DNA of 64,000 bases, taken from NCBI GenBank assembly GCA_002633025.1, contig NMRB01001017.1, positions 112,194 to 176,193 on the forward strand, given 5' to 3'. The notes below the pieces were generated by a model. That model ran no database searches and was not told the origin of the DNA. It saw nothing but the letters and a program-made list of their open reading frames with translations. The position numbers and the translations under genes are program-made. Below are positions 50,114-60,589 of the stretch, in pieces. This DNA comes from Notospermus geniculatus. Taxonomy: Eukaryota; Nemertea; Pilidiophora; Heteronemertea; Lineidae. Each line of letters opens with the position of its first letter. The first letter of the stretch is position 1.

Positions 50114-50260
50114 TGATAATATGCCACCCTTCCGTCTTGAAGTCATGTTCGATGACTGATTTTGCCACGCCGTCAGTCGCTGTGGTGCTATGTTGACTGA
50201 TGACAATGCCATCTACACTCCAAGTGAGTTCGACAACGGCAGGATCTGAGACAGGCCAAC
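50114..50260 (-). CDS. Polycystin-1-like exon: core of first PKD domain
   Basis: Exon of 147 nt on the minus strand: 2 nt, 48 codons, 1 nt (phase 1 in and out). Acceptor is ...gtcatttcag and donor is ATCA|gtgagt. The peptide runs WPVSDPAVVELTWSVDG ... VIEHDFKTEGWHII. The W-x-VDG turn followed by an H-x-F-x-x-x-G-x-H strand is the PKD signature, a degenerate form of WDFGDG ... HxYxxxGxYxV. The first two bases complete a Gly codon with the previous exon. The last base completes a Thr codon with the next, giving HIITVTVTNR across the 15.7 kb intron, exactly the strand expected at the end of a PKD domain. Seen directly: frame, splice sites and motif order. No alternative exon was recognised between this one and 34424. 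Confidence 0.84.
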
Positions 50261-51369
50261 CTGAAATGACAGAGATGATTTAGTTGAGATTTTTCAGACA
50301 CTAGATTTTCACAACTCCAGAAATTTCCACCAGGGGGCTCCACCACAGAGGCCAGTCCCTTACAAAATGAAACAATGCTAAAGTGTGATAATTTTAGTGG
50401 TGAGAATGCCAGAATGCCAGATCACCAATAGTTTCAGCTTTATCGATATCTTATCTTCACAGCAATCACGACCATTCAAACCAGTTACCGCTACCTCACC
50501 ACATAGGTGGGAAAAACGTTAATCGCCATCACAGTCGCAATAATTGAACGCATCAAAGGAACACTGCGGATCAGAGGCATTCCAACGCAGCGGAATACAA
50601 TCGCGGGAAAGAAATTAATCCCCGTTCTGCCCCCTCCCCATGGGGCCCATTCAAATTACGCTGCATATCTCAAGTGCTATTGAGATATAACTTGATTAGC
50701 TCGGCGAAGGGAAACACGCGATCATTCTTCACCGAAAATTGGAACACAATAGCGCGGCGACCGTATCAAGATGGAGGCAATTTATTGTGCGTCTTTTGTT
50801 GGGGCTGACAAGATCTTCAGGTTGGGAAGGTTGGATGGCCGTCAGGCGTTCAGGTTTTCGCACTTTACTGGAGGCATATGGGCAAGATTGGACATTCATA
50901 GGAACAGCTCTGGCTGTACTCCCAAAATATCTTTCCCATCATTTCCTCTTATTCAGCATACGTTGCAGCTCTGAGAAAATCAGTTGAATTTCTTTAATCT
51001 ATTCCGCTCAGAAACTTAAGTCTCAGACCGGAAACCTTGAAAACATTCTAATCATAAACCCAAGATTCTGCTGAGAAACCTTGGTTTCTGCTTGTGAACT
51101 CATTATTATTTATACATTTATTTCATACACAAATGTCATACAGATGTTTGTGGAGCAAAACATATGTTTCAGTTTGTAAAACCGAGATTTACAGAGGAAA
51201 ACTGGGTTTCAGTTCACTGATTAATAACAAATTTGGCTTGCCATAGGAGTAGAATATGACCAAGAGTGGTAAAAAACCCAAGACCCCAAGTCTGTTTCAT
51301 TCTAAGTTGACTGTGGGTCACCATAAGCAAGAGCGAAATTCCTTCTGATATTGTCCCTTTAAGTCCCAG

Positions 51370-51482
51370 ACTTCAACTTTCCCTCCACTCTGACAGTTCA
51401 AAGGTCAGCCCCTTGTATTGAATTCACAGTTCAAAGGTCAGCCCCTTGCATTGAATTGACAGGTCACATGTCAGTCCCTTGT
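51370..51482. repeat. Repeat CAGTTCAAAGGTCAGCCCCTTG
   Basis: Three units of about 34 bp containing TTCAAAGGTCAGCCCCTTG and ATTGAATT. Confidence 0.8.
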
Positions 51483-52407
51483 TTCAAATTGGAGGACCCT
51501 CAGGGCCCCAGGAGCCATATTTGAATTTGGATTTGATCAGGAATACTTGTAGTTTGCTGCTTGGAAATATTTTTTGATATGAGACAACAAGTTTGGTGAT
51601 CAGAATTCCCTCCCCACCTCCTATCTTCCTGATGACCTTTTTGGTTGTCAATGTTTTCAATGATTTAAAGGTCATTTTCATATTCAATCTGAAAACTGTG
51701 TGCTACTCAATGCCTTTTAGTATATACATATACATTGTGTACACCAAAACAGTATGTGACAGGCAGTCAGAATATTTGTTTGCTAGCACTAAACTTCAGA
51801 ATTCCTGAACAGAAGTGACATTTGGGGGATTAGGATAAGTCCAATCATATTTATTGCATACTTTGAAGACCTTTCCCCCAAATAAGTCTCCCTCTTTGTT
51901 GTAGAGCAATAGATGTCATACCTAATACTTCATATTAATGACCATGTATCTGAATACATTGTATTTTTCTCTCGACTAATCAGGTCTTCATTAGATCTGT
52001 CACGTAATAAACTGTTACAGAACCGCACAATATTGATGATAAATTGGCCAGAAATTTGACAGGGAGACAAAAGTCGGTCGGATGACTAAACGTTACCATG
52101 GTTACAAAACATTACCCAGTATCCCACATCGCGATGGTTAATAGCACTCGGTAAAATGATGCCGTCCCAAGAATGAATGTCAAGCTCCACGTTTTCATGG
52201 ATTTATGTGCAGCTTCACTTAATGAAAACATCGACTGCGGCTATTAACAATTCCAATTGAAGTCGCTCATGAAGAGATGGGGCAACGAAATCGATCGGTT
52301 GTCACCATAGATTGTTCGTGTGCAACCTCGAGCAAGGCATTTTACTGCCTTTTGCAAAGCTTCCAAAGAGAAGAAAAGCACAAAAATTGACACACAATAT
52401 ATGATAA

Positions 52408-52624
52408 ATAAAAAGGCAATTTCCAGAGTGTTTGCGAATTTTCGACCCCAACCGGGGTCTTCTTCAGGCAGGAACTTTACAATCCGAAACTCTAGAACAG
52501 ACTCAGAACAGACTGTTCAAACTCTAGAACAGACTGTTCTAGAGTTTCGGATTGTAAAGTTCCAGCCTGAAGAAGACCCCGGTTGGGGTCGAAAATTCGC
52601 AAACACTCTGGAAATTGCCTTTTT
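52408..52624. repeat. 217-bp near-perfect palindrome with hammerhead-like core motifs
   Basis: Arms of about 92 bp run from AAAAGGCAATTTCCAGAGTG to CTGTTCTAGAGTTTCGG and back with almost no mismatch. Each arm carries CTGAAGA, a GACCCC-GGTT-GGGGTC hairpin and GAAA (plus strand 52566-52593, minus strand 52440-52467). It lies in the intron between the exons at 52754 and 50260. A degenerate half copy is at 48285-48385. Confidence 0.92.
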
Positions 52625-52753
52625 ACTTATGCAAAGCTTCCAAGTTGAAATCATATAAAAATGAAGAAATTCGAAAACACCTTTTTCATGATCAACTTAG
52701 TATTATTGAGACTAGTTGAAATCAATCAATTAATTATCAATTTTTTAACTCAC

Positions 52754-52932
52754 CTGCTTGGACTTGCTCCGATGATCCGACGTAATTCACGATCACCTCA
52801 ATTTGATTCTTGAAAGCGACAAGCAAGGTGTGATCAATTTCCACAATCACATCACGAATATACGGCCCCAGGGTAGAATAGACAGCAATTACGCCAGCAT
52901 CGCCACAAGGCATCGGACCGCCGATCCCACAG
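52754..52932 (-). CDS. Polycystin-1-like exon: end of WSC domain and start of first PKD domain
   Basis: Exon of 179 nt on the minus strand: 1 nt, 59 codons, 1 nt (phase 2 in, phase 1 out). Acceptor is ...ctttcacag and donor is GCAG|gtgagt. It begins SCGIGGPMPCGDAGVIAVYS, the last two cysteines and closing strand of the WSC domain (C...CG...I.VY), giving eight cysteines over three exons. It then passes without linker domains into a PKD-type opening: YIRDVIVEIDHTLLVAF followed by IEVIVNYVGSSEQVQAG. PKD domains are Ig-like beta-sandwich repeats of polycystin-1 ectodomains. There is no C-type lectin or LDL-A segment here, unlike the order in vertebrate polycystin-1. The near-perfect palindrome at 52408-52624 lies about 130 bp downstream of this donor in transcript direction. 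Confidence 0.86.
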
Positions 52933-53169
52933 CTGTGAAAGACAGGACAGTATGGACAATGTGAGTGCACTTTCATAAGGAAATGAAGGTTTTTATGTAA
53001 CATTGGCCTCTACAATTGACACTGCGGCCGAGTTCACAGATCTGCTGAGGCGATGGCGTAGAGACATGCAAAAGTATCGCTGAAAACAATAGTGATATTT
53101 GAGGCAATGAGAGATCAGATCTGATGTGGCATAGATTGATATCCCAAACTGATGTTGGGAGTTTGGTAA

Positions 53170-53360
53170 CCCTGATATCAGCCTAGTGATTATCAAATCT
53201 GCTTAGCAAGTGCTAGATCGCAGCTTCGAATCCAACCTGGGCCACATGGGGTTTATAATCCCTGGCTCTTCACGTCCGTTGCATCGGACAGTAAGCCGTG
53301 GTCCCTTGTGCCTTTGCATGGGCAAGTAAAAGACCCCCATCCAAGTGACGAACATGGGTT
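53170..53360 (+). mobile_element. tRNA-derived SINE (family A), diverged and truncated
   Basis: TAGTGATTATCAAATCTGC head and AGTAAAAGACCCCCATCCAA body are recognisable; the usual GATGGAAAAATGAAA 3' end is missing or scrambled. Confidence 0.7.
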
Positions 53361-53920
53361 AGCGACTGCTGCCTGTTTGGCAATCACCTTAGTAACCATC
53401 ACAACCACCAGGGATGGTAAAAAGTCCAAGGTACTGACACAATCCATTACAAAAAGGAAATTCCCCACCTCATAGCTATCACTAAAGTAATTTAATCAAG
53501 AAAAAACTTGTCTGCCCATTCTAATTGACGATGGTCTTGGCGCCACAAAGGCTAATGCTGTCTCCTTTAATGCAGTCGTTCTGTCATGCAAGTATTACTT
53601 TCATTGCTTCTCTGATATATGGAAGTCATTGAAAGGAGATGGGCTGGAATAGTACCACTAGAGACACCTGGTGATAAAGCCTGGTACTATCACTTTACCC
53701 ATAGGTGGCAGCACCATACAGGCACCTGCTCAACAGTGTACATAAATTATCCAACTGCTCTCGTCCTCTTTCGTATCTCTCTATCTTCGCTTGTCTTTCT
53801 TTTGTCTTTTTTTTCGTCAGGCATTTTGAGGTGTTTTTGGTTGGGCCGACCAGAACTTTCATCTAAACAACATGATCTAAATCTCTTTATAAACTCCTAC
53901 AACATTCCCACCTCGCCCAG

Positions 53921-56015
53921 CAACCCCTAGCAACCTTCTGACACCTGTCAATTAATGAACCAATTAAATCATGCCATTCCATTTGTAAGATGATAATGTG
54001 GACCTGGTATGTGAGGTCAGTTGTTTCACAATTAACCAGACCGCCGTGCAAGGAACACACATTGTTTTAAAAGGTAAACAACCGGTGGGTGATGTTTTTC
54101 CGAGGAATCTCTTGTAAGGCATCATATATCAGGCTTGAAATTAAACTTTTGTAAGATTGTCTAGAATCAAATGTGACCCACTCTAGCAAAAGTGGGTGCA
54201 TGTCACAACTGAGGAATAGGTTAACGGCCTTAGAACAAAATAACTGAAATGTACATCTCTGCAGGTTGACAATAGTGGTGGGCAGCTACATGTATGATTA
54301 GTTGAGTAAACTGATGACCAATGATATCACCTGCGACAAGTGCCTACTTCTGCTGAAGCGGGTCACAGATGAATACTATTTGAACTCCGTCATATTTGAG
54401 GGAGCCAGTTGCCCTCTTTGTCACATCAAGAGTGGGCCCAATAGGGGATTGAACCTGGAACCTCAGAGGTGACAGGTGGCTACGTTTCACTGCACCACTC
54501 TGACAGCTGGGTGCCTAGAAAAAGTTACAACACCTCTCATGTCTACCAACCAATGAAAGGTCACTAATACCCATCGTTTCAACATACAATTCCTTCTTTT
54601 AAACTCGTTTGTCCCAAGAGTCCAGCAGACGGCATCTTCTTTCAAAGTTTTCTCGCATCCTATTGTATTCAGGGTTTCCGCCAGGAAAAAAAATGAGGGT
54701 ACGGACAAAAAAAAATTTTTGAGAAAATTTTTTTTCCAAAAAAAATTTTTTTTTGAATTTTTGTTTGATTTCAAAAGGTTTTAAACGATGTTTGGTGCCA
54801 TTTTAGGCGTATTTTGAAGCATAAAATCCCCGCGCCGGTGATATCACTTCATGGAAAAATGGTTACCCAACGTTTTTGAGGGTACGGATATGTACCCTGG
54901 AAAATTTTAAGGGTACAGAATTTTACCCATTTTACCCTCTGGCGGAAACCCTGGTATTGGCTGAAAATTATTTGAAGAAATGTTGTTCTTGTGAACCATC
55001 TGAAGAATATTTCTTCAAATTTTTCCCCAATTCATATATATGGCTTCAAAAAAACTTCCTCCAAAGATACAATCCGCTAATACCTGGGAGCAGATGAATT
55101 GAGAAACAATGTATTCATATCTTTGATATTAAGCTCCAGGGCAGACGACCTCCAGATTTATTCCATCTATACACTAGAATACAAACAGAGTAGTAAACAC
55201 TTTGAACAGCATGGTGTTTGTCTGCCGCATTCCATTATGTTTTCATTATCATATTTTTGGCAATGTGAACAAGGTTACAATGCGCCAGAGGCAACAATTT
55301 GTTTGAGAACGCACTACACATTGCGCAGTGTTCTCCACAGGATTTCCTAGGGTCAACAGCAAAGTGCCAAACCTGAGGACACAAACCAGTCTGGTTCTGC
55401 ACAGATTCTAACTGCAGTGAAATGAAATGACTTCTGGTACATGTACCTTCCACCAGTCCATTACAACCCTGAGTATACGTACCTGGTGTTGCATTGATGT
55501 TGCGTTGAAGATACTAACCCCGTGGTAGTATTCGTGCACCGACAGGATAGGCTGCGTTGTATGCCAGCATACCGATACCTGCAAGATAGAGATTCACAAT
55601 CAGTTTGATACGAAAAACATTTCTTAAGAGTTTCTGTAGTACGCTGATCTCAACATGTCATTCCTCGATAATCAGTACATTGCAAGCTTTTAGTTGCTGA
55701 ATGTTGAGAGTGTTCGTGTCGGCTATACTCCACTATAAAACAGAATCCATGTGTCGATGCGAGATGGTATCGTGCCCTGACAAGTGTTCCTATCACTCCT
55801 TCTCTCGCTCATTGCGTAGTTTGAAAGGGAAGTGACCATAGGCCTTGAAATGTCACGATGACAGGCACAAGGGGCTCAAATTCTGCCCTAGATCTTAGCC
55901 GCTCCACGCCCTCTTCTTGCGTATAATTGCACAAGCTGATGAGATATACAACAGGTCAAAAATCTACCGTATTAGGAGACAAGGTGCAGTTCTTCAGGGC
56001 ATTACGGAAGATTCA
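53921..56015. repeat. Exon-bearing tandem duplication, unit A (2095 bp)
   Basis: From CAACCCCTAGCAACCTTCTG to TTACGGAAGATTCA. Contains a GTGACCC-type MITE (54173-54366), a family B SINE fragment, a TTTCCGCCAGG-ended element (54671-54952) and the WSC exon at 55483-55578. Unit B follows without an N. Confidence 0.92.
55483..55578 (-). CDS. Polycystin-1-like exon: second half of WSC domain, copy A (distal)
   Basis: Exon of 96 nt on the minus strand, phase 2 in and out, with acceptor ...cttgcag and donor CAG|gtacgt identical in type to copy B. It encodes YRYAGIQ...SCRCTNTTTG...QCNT and joins in frame both to the first WSC half at 60220-60364 and to the following exon at 52754-52932. Relative to copy B it lacks three bases (one codon) and has one conservative residue change; no stop or splice-site damage is visible. 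It lies in the first unit of the duplication (53921-56015). Whether this copy, the other, or both are used cannot be told from sequence alone. A mutually exclusive exon pair, a redundant duplicate, or two haplotypes placed in series are all possible. Confidence 0.8.
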
Positions 56016-56679
56016 CAACCCCTAGCAACCTTCTGACACCTGTCAATTAATGAACCAATTAAATCATGCCATTCCATTTGTAAGATGATAATGTGGACCT
56101 GGTATGTGAGGTCAGTTGTTTCACGATAAACCAGACCCCCGTGCAAGGAACACACATTGTTTTAAAAGGTAAACAATCGGTGGGTGAGTTTTTCCGAGGA
56201 ATCTCTGGTTGGTATTCTACCAAAGGCATCAGATATCAGGATTGAAATAAACTTTTGTAAGATTGTCTAGAATCAAATGTGACCCACTCTAGCAAAAGTG
56301 GGTGCATGTCACAACTGAGGAATGAAAATAACTGAAATGTATGTCTCTGCAGGTTGACAATAGTGGTGAGCAGCTCTGATTAGTTGAGTAAACTGATGAC
56401 CAATGATATCACCTGCGACAAGTGCCTACTTCTGCTGAAGCGTGTCACAGATGAATACTATTTGAACTCCGTCATATTTGAGGGAGCCAGTTGCCCTCTT
56501 TGTCACATCAAGAGTGGGCCCAATAGGGGATTGAACCTGGAATCTCAGAGGTGATAGGAGGCTATGTTTCACTGCACCACTCTGACAGCTGGGTGCCTAG
56601 AAAAAGTTACAACACCTCTCATGTCTACCAAACAAATGAAAGATCACTAGTAATACCCATACAATTCATTCTTTTAAGG

Positions 56680-56930
56680 CCTATGTACACTATCAACATT
56701 TCAAGACACATGTCGGGATACATGTGTCCGACACACCGTGTTGCTGGAAATGTTGACAGTGTGTACAGAGCAAAAATATTGGCAACATGTGTCCCAACAC
56801 TGTGTCGCAACATGTGTCCCGACATGTGTCTAGTGTATACAGGGACAAAATTTCTGTGTCCATCTGTGTCGGACACATGTGTCGCGACATGTGTCCTGAA
56901 ATGTTGATAGTGTACATAGGCCTTTACTCA
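56680..56930. mobile_element. MITE with ACATGTGTC motifs, only in unit B
   Basis: AAGGCCTATGTACACTATCA at the left and its exact inverse at the right. The interior is built of repeated GACACATGTGTC palindromes. The empty site in unit A (about 54600) reads CTTTTAAACTCG, so a TTA-type target is likely. Confidence 0.88.
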
Positions 56931-57284
56931 TCTGTCCCAAGAGTCCAGCAGACGGCATCTTCTGTCAAAGGTTTCTCACATCCTATTGTATTCAGGGTTT
57001 CCGCCAGAAAAAAAATGAGGGTACGGACAAAAAAAAATTTTTTTTGGAAAAAATTTTTTTTCAAAATTTTTTTTCCCCAATTCATATTATGGCTTAAAAA
57101 AACTTCCTCCTAATATACAATCCGCTAATACCTGGGAGCAGATGAATTGAGAAACAATGTATTCATATCTTTGATATTAAGCTCCAGGGCAGACGACCTC
57201 CGGATTTATGCCATCTATACACTAGAATACAAACAGAGTAGTAAACACTTTGAACAGCATGGTGTTTGTCTGCCGCATTCCATA

Positions 57285-57536
57285 GACAAATCCCAAATTG
57301 ACGTAAGCGGGAAAGATCTGCGCACTTCCGCCGAAATAGCAACAAGAACCTCGGTCTGAAACTGAATGACGTGACACAGAGGACCCCACAACAGTGACTT
57401 GGACGACGTTACGTCAGAGTTGACCATTGCTGAATCACGGATTGCGTCACGTCAGCTGGTTTCAGATCGAGGTTCTTGTTGCTATTTCGGCGGAAGTGCG
57501 CAGAACTTGGAATTTGGGATTTGTCTATTATGTTGT
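57285..57536. mobile_element. TA-flanked inverted-repeat MITE, only in unit B
   Basis: GACAAATCCCAAATT ... AATTTGGGATTTGTC, inner arms GCAACAAGAACCTCG inverted. The empty site in unit A (about 55233) has a single TA that is doubled here, typical of Tc1/mariner-type insertion. Confidence 0.88.
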
Positions 57537-57622
57537 CATTATCTGTTCATATTTTTGGCAATGTGAACAAGGTTACAATGTGCCAGAGGCAACAATTTGT
57601 TTGAGAACGCACTATACATTGC

Positions 57623-57830
57623 GCAGTGTTCTCCACAGGATTTCCTAGGGTAGGCTGGTACCCTTCAATTTTCAGGATTTCCCAATAATAGGGTGGTCAC
57701 CAATTTAAGGTAGGGGGTGTAACACAAAACCATTACAAAATTGGACTGTAAGGTAGGGTGCCTGCTTCTAAGGTAAAATGCCAAGGTAGGGTGGGCCACC
57801 CTAGAAAGCTATGCGGAGAACACTGCATTG
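57623..57830. mobile_element. GCAGTGTTCTCC-ended element
   Basis: GCGCAGTGTTCTCCACAGGA is mirrored by CTATGCGGAGAACACTGCA, with GGTAGGGTG repeats inside. Unit A keeps only the left end, so it has an internal deletion there. Confidence 0.65.
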
Positions 57831-57911
57831 GTGGGATAAGGTATAAAGCTACCGGTAAGTGATTTGGTGCTCAGAGGACAGAGCTCGCCATTAAATTTCC
57901 AAAATGCGCCC

Positions 57912-57975
57912 TGGATATGGATCACAAGTAAATCCAAGATATGGATATGGATCAGGATCTGGATATGGATCAGGT
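57912..57975. repeat. GGATATGGATCA simple repeat
   Basis: Short array of GATATGGATCAGGATCT-type units. Confidence 0.85.
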
Positions 57976-58219
57976 GTCGCTGTCGTACAAATCAACTGAA
58001 AACTATTCAGGTTGTTGCTCCATGTCAATTTCTTATTGAAAGGACTAGTATTGTGCAGTGCTGCCATCTATTGACAATCGAGTCCAACATTGGGTCAACA
58101 GCAAAGTGCCAAACCCGAGGACACAAACCAATCTGGTTGTGCACAGATTCTAACTGCAGTGAAATGACTTCTGGTACATGTACGTTCCACCAGTCCATTA
58201 CAACCCTGAGTATACGTAC

Positions 58220-58318
58220 CTGGTGTTGCATTGCTGTTGCGTTGAAGATACTATTAACCCCGTGGTAGTATTCGTGCACCGACAGGATAGGCTGCGTTGT
58301 ATGCCAGCATACCGATAC
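58220..58318 (-). CDS. Polycystin-1-like exon: second half of WSC domain, copy B (proximal)
   Basis: Exon of 99 nt on the minus strand, phase 2 in and phase 2 out, acceptor ...cctgcag and donor CAG|gtacgt. In the frame set by both neighbours it reads YRYAGIQ...SCRCTNTTTG... and ends in QCNT, supplying the C-x-C pair and the sixth cysteine of the WSC domain, plus an NTT glycosylation sequon. The last two bases make a Ser codon with the next exon (NTS, another sequon). It is one codon longer than the distal copy at 55483-55578 (an extra Ile) and has Gln where that copy has His. It sits inside the second unit of a tandem duplication (56016-58773). Either copy, or both in series, keeps the frame. 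A second reading frame is also open over this exon but fits neither neighbour. Confidence 0.82.
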
Positions 58319-59924
58319 CTGCAAGATAGAGATTCACAATCAGTTTGATACGAAAAACATTTCTTAAAGAGTTTCTGTAGTACGCTGATCTCAACATGTC
58401 ATTCCTCGATAATCAGTACATTGCAAGCTTTTACTTGCTGAATGTTGAGAGTGTTCGTGTCGGCTATACTCCACTATAAAACAGAATCCATATGTCGATG
58501 CGAGGTGGCATCGTGCCCTGACAAGTGTTCCTATCACTCCTTCTCTCGCTCATTGCGTAGTTTGAAAGAGAAGTGACCATAGGCCTCGATATGTCAAGAT
58601 GGCAGGCACAAGGGGCTCAAATTCTGCCCTAGATCTTAGCCGCTCCACGCCCTTTTCTGGCGTGGAGCACAAGCTGATGAGATAATTGCACAAGCTGATG
58701 AGATATACAACAGGTCAAAAATCTACCGTATTAGGAGACAAGGTGCAGTTCTTCAGGGCATTACGGAAGATTCCCTTCATTACAGGGTCAGACCGCTGGT
58801 CAAACAGAGGCCAATGATGCATTTTCAACCGGTCATCGTTGATTGTTTCAAAGAATGAGGCATCTTGACCTCAGTGTAGGCCTCTGAGTACATGTAGGAG
58901 ACGATGTTATGATAGGAACGTTCGGGATGGCAGCGGGGTGTTCAAGGGCCTTAGAATTATGGGAAATCTAAGGTGCACTTTAGCAGTTCTTAGGCATTCA
59001 CGTCCAAAAACTGGCTCTTCTCTGCTGGGAGATGCAAGAGACAGTTCAGTGTAGGCCTATTCATAGCAAACGTGGTGGGGCAGGCCTGGTGCAGGAAGTA
59101 CGAGAGCACAACAACCGAAACACACATCATGTAAACATAACGAGATAGCTAGCATTAGCACACTTTGAAAGGAGTCGTCACGTCACACACATCAGTCAAA
59201 TTGAACGACATTCTTGTCCAGGCGTAGACATACATACAACAAATAGAAATAGAGCAGGACAGACCACCTTCATGTCTTACTCTTACATACAAATTGGGCC
59301 ATGTCAGCTTTCCTTATTCTGTCCTTAACAAAACTTCTTTATCCAAATTATATATTCAAACTGATGATTTTTTATATGTCTATTTATAAATGTTTCAATG
59401 ATGAATTCAAAGTGAGTTAGCTAAACATTGCGAGGTATGAATTTGGACATGTTCTAGCATCAAAATAGTCCATTTTGATCGGTCTGACTGAAATATTTAT
59501 TGGGCGATATGAATGGGCAATATGTCAATATCATAACACTGATTGATATGTTGGGCCTAGTGCTGAATGTGCAGCCATTTTCGACAACTTAAGGTGGGAC
59601 GAACGCCAAAAAGAATAGGAAACTCTTGGTCACAATGACCGACTCTGAAAATTCACGTTTTTCCTGGTGTTTTAAAAGAATGGCACATTTAAAGCCAATA
59701 TTTTCATGATTGTATAATTGAAATGTCAAAGAACGAAGATTAATGAATGGTTTTTAAAGAAAATTTGACCATGCACAGGGCATTAAGATCTGTTGAAATC
59801 TGACAAATCCTAATCCCGTTTAATTAAAAGGCTTCTTGAGCTGTTTACCATATTATATGAGAGTCGCATTTATTGAGTCAGGTATGGCATTGTGTCCTTA
59901 CAGTCAGTATTCGGGTGAACAAAT

Positions 59925-60077
59925 GCACAGCGGGAGGAAACCAGAGTACCTGGAGCAGACTTCTGCAGAGAGAGTCACCCTCTCTCTATCACATGAAGAC
60001 CAGATCCACCCGGGGATCGAACCCCAAACTTCGGCAGTCACAGGCACCAATGTTTTCACTTCGCCACTCTGACAGGT
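59925..60077 (-). mobile_element. Family B SINE
   Basis: On the minus strand: head CTGTCAGAGTGGCGAAGTG, box B GGTTCGATCCCC, TGATAGAGAGAGGGTGACTC, tail CTGGTTTCCTCCCGCTG. Lies just beyond the first WSC exon, on the intron side. Confidence 0.8.
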
Positions 60078-60219
60078 GTTCTGTCTGTGGAGAACGGCAC
60101 AGAGAGCTCGTTTTAGAGCTTTGTAGGACTTGGTCGGAGGGACTTTCCGGGAGGCGGCAAAGATGCGGTGAAGTGCCTTGACCAAGGTTAAGACCAGATA
60201 CTGCTATCATCATACGTAC

Positions 60220-60364
60220 CCTGCTTTGTGGCATTGACGACTGCAACTTGCAGCGGACAACTGACGTAGATTGACCCCATTCGGACGGAAAGACAGTATT
60301 TGTGAGGACGTGGCATCACTTACATAGCACCCTCTGTACCAGGAAGACTTTGTGTTGGCTGTAG
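60220..60364 (-). CDS. Polycystin-1-like exon: first half of WSC domain
   Basis: Internal exon of 145 nt read on the minus strand: 2 nt, 47 codons, 2 nt (enters phase 1, leaves phase 2). Acceptor is ...tttcag, donor is GG|gtacgt. The peptide runs from TANTKSSWYRGCYVSD to SAASCSRQCHKAG. The spacing GCYxxD ... SC ... C is the N-terminal half of a WSC domain, a small cysteine-rich carbohydrate-binding fold found near the N terminus of polycystin-1. Its last two bases complete a Gly codon with the first base of the next exon and lead into YRYAGIQ, as in WSC domains. A second AG six bases further in (ctacag) would shorten the exon by two codons without changing frame. The exon upstream was not found in the remaining 3.6 kb. 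Seen directly: splice sites, frame and cysteines. Family assignment is from recalled domain consensus. Confidence 0.85.
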
Positions 60365-60589
60365 CTGAAATGATACGAATATTATGGTTATGTGGTAATT
60401 ACCGGTAATATGATGTACATGTTGAGTATACAGTCAGATGACAACTGCTTACTAGAACTGAATCCAAGAACCGATTGCATACAAAGTGTTGACAACAGCA
60501 TTATTACATCTAACTCTACAGACAATATTGACAGTATACGTAAAGTCGTCTCCGATATTCGCAAATTTTTCGCCCCCAACATCATTTTG

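Larger units (their letters stand above)
56016..58773. repeat. Exon-bearing tandem duplication, unit B (2758 bp)
   Basis: Matches unit A but has gained MITEs at 56680-56930 and 57285-57536, keeps extra sequence at 57623-58100, and has lost most of the TTTCCGCCAGG-ended element (56994-57100). It carries the WSC exon at 58220-58318. Unique sequence resumes at CCTTCATTAC. Confidence 0.92.
50261..60219 (-). other. Shorter introns of the exon cluster
   Basis: Introns of 2493, 2550, 2641 and 1901 bp separate the exons from 50114 to 60364. Outside listed repeats, 50261-51369, 51483-52407, 53361-53920 and 58774-59924 contain nothing I recognise; 51980-52300 and 59300-59830 are AT-rich unique sequence. 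Confidence 0.7.
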
